DNA from: Limnohabitans_A sp048020265
GTDB lineage: Bacteria; Pseudomonadota; Gammaproteobacteria; Burkholderiales; Burkholderiaceae_C
NCBI RefSeq assembly: GCF_048020265.1
Contig: NZ_CP171843.1
Coordinates: 2,480,001 to 2,544,000 of the forward strand
Length of the DNA: 64,000 bases
Reading direction: 5' to 3'
Shown here: piece after piece, positions 43,060 to 50,970 of the stretch
Numbering within the stretch: the first letter of the stretch is position 1
How the letters are laid out: each line of letters starts with the position of its first letter
The notes under the pieces: generated by a model
The model's input: only the letters and a program-made list of their open reading frames with translations
Told to the model about the DNA's origin: nothing
The model's database searches: none
Position numbers and translations under genes: made by a program

Positions 43060-44223
43060 ATGAACGCCCCCACCTTGTTGACCTGGTCTGAAAAAGACAC
43101 TGCCCGCTCTGCCCTGTGGCGCTCCGATCAGGTGCTGCCAAAAACCGTGGTGCTGGCCGACGACACCATGACCGCCGATACCGCCTTTCGCCTGGCCTGC
43201 GCCGGCACAGGCTTGCTGTGGCGCAGCGATTTCCAAAATGCACGGCAAATGCTGCAGGCCCTGACACGGCGCATCGACAAGCCCAAAAAAGTTCGCGCCA
43301 AAAAGCCCGGCACGGACACGCCCAACCTGCCCGGTGCGGCCTTCCACACCCACCGCCAGGCGCAAGCCCAGCGCACCCGCATCCTGAGCCAGGTCTTGAT
43401 CGAGTTGAACGGCGATTACGGCATTGAGCTGCGCCGTGCCCCTGATGCCAAAGCCGCTTGCACCCAAGCTTTTGGCCTGGCCAATGGGCAAAACTCGGTG
43501 ATCTCGTTGCGCAGCCTGCAAGGGGTGATTGGCGCCTTCGAATGGCGCAAGAATGGCGTGGAGGTCCCCGCCTTGGGCGAGGCCTTGCGCATTTATCCAC
43601 ACTACGGCGTGTTCTCGCCGGTGCGCGGTGAGTATGTGGAACTGGTCGCCAAGGCGCCGCTGCCCGAAGCGCTCAAAACCCACACCGTGGCTTTTGACAT
43701 CGGCGTGGGCACGGGCGTCTTGTCGGCCGTGCTGGCTCGGCGGGGTGCTGCGCAGGTGGTGGGCACCGACATGTCAGAACGCGCTTTGGCCTGCGCCCTG
43801 GACAACCTGCAACGCCTGGGCTTGCAAAATCAGGTTCAACTGCTACAGACTGACCTGTTTCCGCCAGGCCAAGCGGCGGTGGTGGTCTGCAACCCGCCCT
43901 GGCTTCCAGCGCGACCGACTTCACTTTTGGAACAAGCGGTTTATGACGAAGGCAGCCTCATGCTCCAAGGTTTTTTGAAAGGCCTGCCCGCTCACTTGTG
44001 CGAGGGCGGCGAAGGCTGGCTGGTCTTGTCCGATCTGGCCGAACACCTGGGCCTGCGCACCCGCGAAGCCCTGTTGGGCTGGATCGAAGAAGCGGGCCTG
44101 CAGGTGCTGGGCCGCATGGATGTGAAGCCTGTGCACGGTAAGGCCCAGGACGCTGCCGACCCACTGCACGCCGCACGCTCGGCCGAAGTGACCTCACTGT
44201 GGCGCTTGGGCGCGGCACGCTGA
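43060..44223 (+). CDS. Class I SAM-dependent methyltransferase with NPPW motif
   Basis: A 387-residue protein. The C-terminal half (about 200-387) is a Rossmann methyltransferase with VAFDIGVGTGVLSAVLA, GTDMSERALACALDNL and VVVCNPPWLPAR, where NPPW marks N-methylation of an amide or ring amine as in PrmC/HemK. The N-terminal half has no recognised domain and may bind substrate. The ATG at 43060 follows a TTG four codons upstream. It converges with uvrA, 33 bp between stops. Target unknown. Confidence 0.8.
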   Translation: MNAPTLLTWSEKDTARSALWRSDQVLPKTVVLADDTMTADTAFRLACAGTGLLWRSDFQNARQMLQALTRRIDKPKKVRAKKPGTDTPNLPGAAFHTHRQAQAQRTRILSQVLIELNGDYGIELRRAPDAKAACTQAFGLANGQNSVISLRSLQGVIGAFEWRKNGVEVPALGEALRIYPHYGVFSPVRGEYVELVAKAPLPEALKTHTVAFDIGVGTGVLSAVLARRGAAQVVGTDMSERALACALDNLQRLGLQNQVQLLQTDLFPPGQAAVVVCNPPWLPARPTSLLEQAVYDEGSLMLQGFLKGLPAHLCEGGEGWLVLSDLAEHLGLRTREALLGWIEEAGLQVLGRMDVKPVHGKAQDAADPLHAARSAEVTSLWRLGAAR

Positions 44224-44256
44224 CCTCACCCCCACCCACGCAGGACTGCCCCGCTT

Positions 44257-47200
44257 TCAAACCCGCGCCAACACCGGCCCCAGCGCCACCCCCGTGTGGG
44301 TGCCCAGGCGCACCAAGTCCTCGGGCGTGGCAGCGGCCACGATGCGGCCGCCGGCATTGCCGCCTTCCGGGCCCAGGTCGATCACCCAGTCGGCTTCAGC
44401 GATCACATCCAGATCGTGCTCGATCACGACCACACTGTGGCCCGCGTTCACCAAGCGGTGCAGCACGCTGATGAGCTTGTCCACGTCGGCCATGTGCAGG
44501 CCCACCGTGGGTTCGTCCAGCACATAAAGCGTGTGCGGTGCCTTGTTACCACGCTTGCCCACTTCGTCCCGCACTTTCGTCAGCTCGGTCACCAGCTTGA
44601 TCCGCTGCGCTTCGCCGCCACTCAAGGTGGGTGAAGGTTGGCCCAGCGTGAGGTAACCCAAGCCCACATCTTTGAGCAGCTGCAACGGGTGCGCGATGCT
44701 CGGCATGGAGGCAAAGAAGTCCACTGCTTCGTCCACTTCCATCTGCAGCACATCGCCAATGCTTTTGCCGCGCCAGGTCACCGCCAGGGTTTCGGGGTTG
44801 AAGCGGGCGCCACGGCAGGTTTCGCAAGGCACTTTCACATCGGGCAAAAAGCTCATCTCGATGGTACGCATGCCCTGACCTTCGCAGCTGGGGCAGCGGC
44901 CTTCACCGGTGTTGAAGCTGAAGCGCCCAGCCGCATAGCCGCGCGCTTTGGCTTCCAGCGTTTCGGCAAACAGCTTGCGCACCGTGTCCCAAAAACCAAT
45001 GTAGGTCGCGGGGCAGGAGCGCGGTGTTTTGCCGATAGGGGTTTGGTCCACTTCGAGCACGCGGTCAATGGTTTCAAACCCTTGCATATCGCTGCACGCA
45101 CTCAAGGACACGCGCTGGCCGGCGTCTTGTGCGGTGCGCCCGGCAAAAGTGGAGCGCTGGCTGACCAGCGCCTGCACATTGGCCAACAACACGTCGCGGG
45201 CCAGGGTGGATTTGCCGGAGCCGCTGACGCCGGTGACGGCGACCAGGCGCTTGAGGGGCACCTGCACGTCCACTTTTCGGAGGTTGTGCAGATTGGCCCC
45301 CGTCAAGGTGAGCCATTGCAAATCCACACCACCCGCAGCTTCTGCGTGGGGCGATGGCGTGGGCGACGATTTTGGCGTACCCCCGCCATATGAGGAGCCC
45401 AGGGCATTGTCCCACGCAGAAGCTTCCACCACACGCCGAGCCTGCATCGGATGCTTCATCGCGTGCAACAAATAACGTCCGGTTTGCGAATCGGCAGAGG
45501 CCGTGATGTCGGCCACCGAGCCCTCAGCCACCAAGCGGCCGCCGCGTTTGCCCGCGCTCGGGCCGATGTCGATGATGTGGTCGGCGCGGCGGATCGTGTC
45601 TTCGTCGTGCTCCACCACCACCAAGGTATTGCCCTTGTCGCTCAGACTTTGCAAAGCGTTGAGCAAAATCCGGTTGTCGCGGGCATGCAAGCCAATCGTG
45701 GGCTCGTCCAGCACATAGCACACGCCCTGCAGGTTGCTGCCCAGTTGCGCGGCCAAGCGGATGCGCTGCGCCTCGCCGCCCGACAGTGTGGGTGCACCCC
45801 GGTCGAGCGTGAGGTAACCCAAACCCACTTCTTCCAGAAATTCCAGGCGGCTTTGGATCTCGGGCACCAGGTCGCGGGCGATGTCGGCATCACGCCCCGT
45901 GAGTTTCAGCTTGTCGACCCAATGCCGCACGTCGGTCACCGACAAACTGGCGATGTCGGTGATGCGCCAACCTTGGCCCGGCGCAGAACCGAGCCTCACA
46001 GCGCGTGCCGTGGCGTTCAGGCGGGTGCCTTCGCAAGTGGGACAGGCCACATTGGCCAGGTCTTCGATCTCCGGCTCGGCAAAGCTTTGCTCGCGGCCTT
46101 TGTTCTTGTCGTCTTGCACCGAATCGTCAAACACCGAGCGCTCGTCCTTGCTGAGCTTGACGCCCGTGCCCACGCAGTCGGGGCACCAGCCGTGTTTGCT
46201 GTTGTACGAAAACAAGCGCGGGTCGAGTTCGGCATATGAGGTGTCGCAGGCGGGGCAAGCCCGCAGCGTCGAAAACACACGGTGCTGGCCAATGCGAGCG
46301 GTGGACTCGCCGCTGAACATGGCTTCGCGCAAGCCATCCAGATCGCTGAGCACATGCACCACGCCTTTGCCGTGCTCCAGGGTTTTGGCCAGCGCTTGGC
46401 GCAACGCCGTCTCGTTGCTGGGCAGCACATCGAGGCTGGCCACGGGCAGCTCAATGTTGTGCTCTTTGAAGCGGTCGATGCGCGGAAAATCTTGTGTGGG
46501 CAAAAAGTCGCCATCGACGCGCAAGTGCGTGTAGCCCCGCGGCCGCGCCCAATCGGCCAGCTCGGTGTAAACGCCTTTGCGGTTGCTGACCAGCGGGGCC
46601 AGCAGGCCAATGTGCTGCCCCCGGAACTGCGTCATCAGCTGCGCCACGATGCTGTCGGGCGTTTGCGGCTGCACCGGCGTGTTGTCGTGCACGCAATGCT
46701 GAATGCCCAGCTTGACATAAAGCAAACGCAAGAAATGCCAGACCTCGGTGGTCGTGCCTACGGTGGATTTGCGGCCGCCGCGCGACAGCCGCTGCTCGAT
46801 CGCCACGGTGGGCGGGATACCGTACACCGCATCCACCTCAGGCCGACCTGCCGGCTGAACGATGGAGCGGGCATAAGCATTCAAGCTTTCCAGGTAGCGG
46901 CGCTGGCCTTCGTTGAACAGGATATCAAAAGCCAACGTGGATTTGCCCGAGCCGCTCACACCGGTCACGACGTTGAACTTACCACGCGGGATGTCGACGC
47001 TCAGGTTTTTGAGGTTGTGCTCTTTGGCGTTGACGATCTGGATGTTGTTGTTCAACAGCGGGGCGCGTTTAGCAGGCATTGCCGAATACCCTGCGGCCTC
47101 GCGACCTCGAAGGCTCGCCAGCGAGGCTGCGGTGTCAGCGGGTGACGATTTCGGTGTACCCCCGCCGTATGAGGAACCCGCTGACACCGCCGCCTCGCCC

Positions 47201-50200
47201 CCACCAACGTACACATCCGCACTCGACCGCTCAGCCACACCCAACACCTCGCCCATGGACTCGGCGTATTCACGCAACGCCTGGCCGGTGTGCGATGTCG
47301 CGTGCTGGCGCACGTCTTCGGGCGTGCCCTCGGCCACGATCAGACCCCCGGCATAACCACCCTCTGGCCCTAGGTCGATCAGCCAATCGCTGGCGCGGAT
47401 CACGTCGAGGTTGTGCTCGATGACAATGAGCGAATGCCCGGCTTCGAGCAGCTTGCGCAAAGCCCGCATGAGCTTGGCGATGTCATCAAAGTGCAGGCCT
47501 GTGGTCGGCTCGTCAAACAAAAACAGCGTACCTTTGCGCGCCAGACTCTGACGGCTCTTGGAAGCGCTTTTGGCGGCCTCGGCCAAGAAGCCTGCGAGCT
47601 TGAGGCGCTGCGCCTCACCGCCCGACAAGGTGGGCACAGGCTGGCCCAGCTTCACGTACTCCAGGCCCACATCCACGATGGGCTGCAGGGCGCGGATCAC
47701 GTCGCGGTCATGCGCGAACAAAGCGGCTGCTTCGCTCACCGTCAAGTCCAGCACATCGGCCACATTCAGATGGCGCGGCTGCGCCTGACCCAAGGCCTGA
47801 CGCTCGACGGTGATCTCCAGAATCTCGGGGCGGTAACGCTTGCCATCGCAGTCGGGGCAGCGCAAGTACACATCGCTCAAAAATTGCATCTCAACGTGCT
47901 CAAAGCCCGAACCGCCGCAGGTCGGGCAGCGGCCATCGCCGCCGTTGAAGCTGAACTTGCTGGCGGTGTAACCGCGCTGGCGCGACAGCGGTGCGGTCGC
48001 AAAAATTTCGCGGATCGCGTCCCAAGCGCCCACATAACTCACCGGGTTGGACCGGGCGGTTTTGCCAATCGGCGACTGGTCCACAAACACCACATCGCTC
48101 AGGTGGTCAGCGCCCAAAAGGCGGTCGTGTGCGCCGGGGGTTTCGGTGGCTTTTCCAAAGTGGCGCATCAGCGCCGGGGCCAGCACGTCCTGGATCAAAC
48201 TCGACTTGCCCGAGCCACTCACGCCGGTGATGGTGACCAGGCGCTGCAGCGGAAAATCGACGCTGATGTTTTGCAGGTTGTGCTCGCGTGCGCCTTCCAA
48301 AATCAAACGGGGCGTGCTGTCGGTGACCATGCGCTTGAAGCCCAGGCCGACTTGTTTGCGCCCACCCAAATAGGCACCTGTGAGTGTGTCGGCGTTGCGC
48401 AAGTCGGCGGTGGTTCCGTCGAACACAATCTGACCGCCGCGCTCACCGGGGCCTGGGCCCATGTCGATCATGCGGTCGGCGGCCAGCATCACGGCCGGGT
48501 CGTGCTCAACCACGACCAGGGTGTTGCCCGCGTCGCGCAGGCGGTGCATGGCCAAGGTGATGCGGTGCATGTCGCGAGGGTGCAGGCCGATGCTGGGCTC
48601 ATCCAGCACAAACAGGGTGTTGACGAGGCTGGTGCCCAGGGCGGTGGTCAGGTTGATGCGCTGGACTTCGCCGCCGCTGAGGGTTCGGCTTTGGCGATCG
48701 AGGGTAAGGTAACCAATGCCCACGTCGCACAGGTATTTGAGGCGGGTGGTGATTTCTTCCAGCAGTAGTTGCAGGGCTTTTTGTTCTGCGCTTGGGCCTT
48801 GTGTTGATCCTTTTACGTTTGCCTCTGTGGTTTCTGCTGAGGTTCGGTCTGCATCAGAGCGGGGGGCGGGCTCCTCATACGGCGGGGGTACGCCAAAATC
48901 GTCGCCCGCCCCCCGCTCTGACTCAGACCTTGTGGTCGATCGATCGTCTAGAGACTTCTCGCTCGCTGTTTCCATCGCCGTCTTGGTAACTCCGTGTGTC
49001 GGTGGGCTTGCACCTGCCCCTACGGCGGCTGGCCCGGGTGACGATTTCGGTGTACCCCCGCCGTATGAGGAGCCCGGGCCAGCCGCCGAAGAGGCCTCAC
49101 CCACAGACGCATGCCCAGATGCAGACAACCGGTCAAAAAACAAGCGCAAACGGTCCAGCGGCATGATCATCATGTCGTGCAGGCTCAAACCCGGCAACGC
49201 CTCCAACTGCGCACGGGTCCACTTCACACCTGCTGGCATGAAACGCTTCTCCACGGGCAAGACCCCATCGGCATCCGAATGGCTGCCAATGCGCCAGAGC
49301 AAACTCTCGGTCTTCAAGCGTGCGCCATGACACGTTGGGCACTCGGTGTAACTGCGGTACTTGGACAAGAGCACACGGATGTGCATCTTGTAGGCCTTGC
49401 TCTCCAGGTACTCAAAAAAGCGCTTCACGCCATACCACTGGTGGTTCCAGCGGCCCTTCCACTCGGGCGAACCGTTGATCACCCAGTCTTGCTGCGCTTG
49501 GGTCAGCTTGTCCCAGGGTGTGTCGCGCGGAATGCCTGCTGCCTCGGCATGGCGCATCAGATCGTCCTGGTTTTCTTGCCAGGCGGGCGTTTGCAACGTC
49601 TTGATGGCCCCGGCCCGCAACGTGAGCTTGGGGTTGGGGATGACCAGGCCGTAATCCACCCCGATCACCCGCCCAAAACCCCGGCAGGTCTCGCACGCGC
49701 CCACGGCCGAATTGAAGGAGAACATCGACGGGATCGGGTCGGTGTAACGCTGGTCGCTGTCGGGGCAATGCAGGCCGGTCGAAAAGCGCCAGATGTCGAA
49801 GGCGGCTTCAGAGGAAGCAGCAGCGGAGAAATTGGGATCTGACCCCGATTTCTCTACATACACATTCAGGCGGCCACCGCGTTTGAGGGCCACTTCAATG
49901 GCTTCGACCACGCGGGCTTTTTCGGCGGTGCCAATGCGAAAGCGGTCAGCGATCACGTCGAGCACTTTGCGCGGGCCGGTGGGTGTGGCCACTTCGCGCT
50001 CGGCTTGCACCTTGGTGAAGCCGCTGGCCGACAGCCATTGCTCGACTTGCTCGGCACTGGTGTTGGCGGGCAACTCGACCGGAAAGGTCAGGTACAGGCG
50101 TGGGTCGCCCGCTTGCGCGGCACGCTGGGCCAGTTCGGCGTAAATCGTGTCGGGGTTGTCGTGGCGCACGGGCTGCGCGGTGTCTTTGTCAAACAACTGG

Positions 50201-50553
50201 CCAAGTCGGGCGAACAACAACTTCAGGTGGTCGTTCAGCTCGGTCATGGTGCCCACGGTCGAGCGCGAACTGCGCACCGGGTTGGTCTGGTCAATCGCAA
50301 TGGCCGGAGGCACGCCTTCGACCTTGTCCACCGCCGGTTTGTCCATGCGGTCCAGGAACTGGCGGGCGTAGGCACTGAAGGTCTCCACATAGCGGCGCTG
50401 GCCCTCGGCGTACAAGGTGTCAAACACCAGACTCGACTTGCCCGAGCCACTGGGGCCGGTGACCACGGTCAACTCACCCGTGCGGATGTCCAGATCGATG
50501 TTTTTGAGGTTGTGCTGACGGGCACCACGGATGCGGATGAGACCTTGGGACAT
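44257..50553 (-). CDS. uvrA: Double-length UvrA (two fused UvrA copies), with four repeat insertions
   Basis: A 2098-residue protein, about twice the usual 940. It has four ATP-binding modules: Walker A GPSGSGKSSL (about 33), GVSGSGKSSLIQ (about 780), GVSGSGKSTLAFD (about 1200) and GVSGSGKSTLARD (about 1775), and four LSGGE(V/A)QR signatures. Several CxxC zinc pairs are intact in both halves. UvrA dimerises in nucleotide excision repair, so this fusion would be a covalent dimer; similar long UvrA proteins are known in Burkholderiales beside a normal UvrA. Inserts derived from a 32-bp palindromic core lie at about residues 495, 551, 1127 and 1720, all in linkers. Whether it repairs DNA or has another role is unknown. 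Confidence 0.93.
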   Translation of the reverse strand: MSQGLIRIRGARQHNLKNIDLDIRTGELTVVTGPSGSGKSSLVFDTLYAEGQRRYVETFSAYARQFLDRMDKPAVDKVEGVPPAIAIDQTNPVRSSRSTVGTMTELNDHLKLLFARLGQLFDKDTAQPVRHDNPDTIYAELAQRAAQAGDPRLYLTFPVELPANTSAEQVEQWLSASGFTKVQAEREVATPTGPRKVLDVIADRFRIGTAEKARVVEAIEVALKRGGRLNVYVEKSGSDPNFSAAASSEAAFDIWRFSTGLHCPDSDQRYTDPIPSMFSFNSAVGACETCRGFGRVIGVDYGLVIPNPKLTLRAGAIKTLQTPAWQENQDDLMRHAEAAGIPRDTPWDKLTQAQQDWVINGSPEWKGRWNHQWYGVKRFFEYLESKAYKMHIRVLLSKYRSYTECPTCHGARLKTESLLWRIGSHSDADGVLPVEKRFMPAGVKWTRAQLEALPGLSLHDMMIMPLDRLRLFFDRLSASGHASVGEASSAAGPGSSYGGGTPKSSPGPAAVGAGASPPTHGVTKTAMETASEKSLDDRSTTRSESERGAGDDFGVPPPYEEPAPRSDADRTSAETTEANVKGSTQGPSAEQKALQLLLEEITTRLKYLCDVGIGYLTLDRQSRTLSGGEVQRINLTTALGTSLVNTLFVLDEPSIGLHPRDMHRITLAMHRLRDAGNTLVVVEHDPAVMLAADRMIDMGPGPGERGGQIVFDGTTADLRNADTLTGAYLGGRKQVGLGFKRMVTDSTPRLILEGAREHNLQNISVDFPLQRLVTITGVSGSGKSSLIQDVLAPALMRHFGKATETPGAHDRLLGADHLSDVVFVDQSPIGKTARSNPVSYVGAWDAIREIFATAPLSRQRGYTASKFSFNGGDGRCPTCGGSGFEHVEMQFLSDVYLRCPDCDGKRYRPEILEITVERQALGQAQPRHLNVADVLDLTVSEAAALFAHDRDVIRALQPIVDVGLEYVKLGQPVPTLSGGEAQRLKLAGFLAEAAKSASKSRQSLARKGTLFLFDEPTTGLHFDDIAKLMRALRKLLEAGHSLIVIEHNLDVIRASDWLIDLGPEGGYAGGLIVAEGTPEDVRQHATSHTGQALREYAESMGEVLGVAERSSADVYVGGGEAAVSAGSSYGGGTPKSSPADTAASLASLRGREAAGYSAMPAKRAPLLNNNIQIVNAKEHNLKNLSVDIPRGKFNVVTGVSGSGKSTLAFDILFNEGQRRYLESLNAYARSIVQPAGRPEVDAVYGIPPTVAIEQRLSRGGRKSTVGTTTEVWHFLRLLYVKLGIQHCVHDNTPVQPQTPDSIVAQLMTQFRGQHIGLLAPLVSNRKGVYTELADWARPRGYTHLRVDGDFLPTQDFPRIDRFKEHNIELPVASLDVLPSNETALRQALAKTLEHGKGVVHVLSDLDGLREAMFSGESTARIGQHRVFSTLRACPACDTSYAELDPRLFSYNSKHGWCPDCVGTGVKLSKDERSVFDDSVQDDKNKGREQSFAEPEIEDLANVACPTCEGTRLNATARAVRLGSAPGQGWRITDIASLSVTDVRHWVDKLKLTGRDADIARDLVPEIQSRLEFLEEVGLGYLTLDRGAPTLSGGEAQRIRLAAQLGSNLQGVCYVLDEPTIGLHARDNRILLNALQSLSDKGNTLVVVEHDEDTIRRADHIIDIGPSAGKRGGRLVAEGSVADITASADSQTGRYLLHAMKHPMQARRVVEASAWDNALGSSYGGGTPKSSPTPSPHAEAAGGVDLQWLTLTGANLHNLRKVDVQVPLKRLVAVTGVSGSGKSTLARDVLLANVQALVSQRSTFAGRTAQDAGQRVSLSACSDMQGFETIDRVLEVDQTPIGKTPRSCPATYIGFWDTVRKLFAETLEAKARGYAAGRFSFNTGEGRCPSCEGQGMRTIEMSFLPDVKVPCETCRGARFNPETLAVTWRGKSIGDVLQMEVDEAVDFFASMPSIAHPLQLLKDVGLGYLTLGQPSPTLSGGEAQRIKLVTELTKVRDEVGKRGNKAPHTLYVLDEPTVGLHMADVDKLISVLHRLVNAGHSVVVIEHDLDVIAEADWVIDLGPEGGNAGGRIVAAATPEDLVRLGTHTGVALGPVLARV
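45337..45424. repeat. Palindromic insert A inside uvrA (forward core)
   Basis: A 32-bp core (45365-45396, starting GACGATTTTGGCGTACC) is flanked by 28-bp arms (45337-45364 and 45397-45424) that are inverted repeats with 4 mismatches. The outer arm ends are AGCTTCTGCGTGGG and its complement. It is translated on the minus strand as part of a GSSYGGGTPKSSP segment in the linker between the last two nucleotide-binding domains. Confidence 0.9.
47121..47198. repeat. Palindromic insert B inside uvrA (forward core)
   Basis: Core 47144-47175 (GACGATTTCGGTGTACC...) is identical to that of copy D. Arms 47121-47143 and 47176-47198 are 23-bp inverted repeats with one mismatch, starting GCGAGGCTGCGG. The arm sequence is unrelated to those of copies A, C and D. 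It lies in the junction between the two UvrA halves and encodes GSSYGGGTPKSSP on the minus strand. Confidence 0.92.
48846..48929. repeat. Palindromic insert C inside uvrA (inverted core)
   Basis: The core is in the opposite orientation (48872-48903, starting TCCTCATACGGCGGGG). Arms 48846-48871 and 48904-48929 are 26-bp inverted repeats with two mismatches. Because of the inversion the minus strand encodes GDDFGVPPPYEEP instead of the SSYGGG peptide, still in frame. It sits 42 residues after copy D in the same linker of the first UvrA half. Confidence 0.92.
49023..49088. repeat. Palindromic insert D inside uvrA (forward core)
   Basis: Core 49040-49071 is identical in all 32 bases to copy B. 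Arms 49023-49039 and 49072-49088 match for 16 of 17 bp (CGGCGGCTGGCCCGGG and its complement). Weaker complementarity continues outward for another 25 bp or so with a small gap (CGGTGGG near 49000 and CACCCAC near 49100). It lies in the linker before the first ALQLLLEEI helix of UvrA. Confidence 0.9.
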
Positions 50554-50624
50554 AGGGCGGGCTTTGTGGGATGAAGGCCAAACATTCTAGGTCGCAGGCG
50601 GTGACAATTCTGGCGTCCAAAAGA

Positions 50625-50648
50625 AAAGCCACGCACAGGCGTGGCTTT
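50625..50648 (-). terminator. Terminator downstream of the small membrane protein gene
   Basis: Arms AAAGCCACGC and GCGTGGCTTT with a 4-base loop. On the minus strand it is followed by UUUUCUUUU (plus-strand 50616-50627 region), giving an intrinsic terminator. It lies 45 bp past the stop at 50693 and before the uvrA start. Confidence 0.82.
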
Positions 50649-50692
50649 GGACGGATCGCCTGGGACAAGCCCTGACGAACGCGGGTACTGGC

Positions 50693-50887
50693 TTACTTGG
50701 CTGCGCTGGCGTCGGCAGCCGGTGCGGCAGCAGGAGCAGCAGGCGCGTCTGCCTTGGCGGGCTCCACATGCACAGCATCGGCACCGTGTTTTTCACCGCT
50801 CATGTCCAGGCTGTCGCCGCCTTTACCGATCACGTACAGGGCCAAGGCCGCAAACACCGCAAAACCCACAGCAATTTTCCACATCAT
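50693..50887 (-). CDS. Small membrane-anchored Ala/Pro-rich protein, function unknown
   Basis: A 64-residue protein. An N-terminal membrane helix (WKIAVGFAVFAALALYVI) is followed by a short polar region with GDSLDMSGEKHGADAVH and an Ala/Pro-rich tail (APAAPAAAPAADASAAK). Two ATG codons are adjacent; the second has the better Shine-Dalgarno distance (GGAG 7 bases away). Its own terminator on one side and that of the transporter gene on the other suggest a monocistronic gene. No named family recognised. Confidence 0.7.
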   Translation of the reverse strand: MMWKIAVGFAVFAALALYVIGKGGDSLDMSGEKHGADAVHVEPAKADAPAAPAAAPAADASAAK

Positions 50888-50902
50888 TCATCTCCATTCA
50901 TG

Positions 50903-50932
50903 AAAAAGGCCCTCCACAGAGGGAAGGCCTTG
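50903..50932 (-). terminator. Terminator of the MFS transporter gene
   Basis: On the minus strand AAGGCC...CCCTC TGTG GAGGG...GGCC followed by UUUUU. It lies about 40 bp after the transporter stop and just upstream of the small membrane protein gene. Confidence 0.8.
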
Positions 50933-50970
50933 AATTTAGCACCCGAGTCACCCCGGGTAGCTTACAAAGA

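Noticed and set aside
45337..49088. uvrA repeats as ordinary transcription terminators or simple coding repeats
   Set aside because: They lie within the coding sequence, have 32-base loops and no U-runs, occur in both orientations, and their arms vary while the loop is fixed, which neither explanation predicts.
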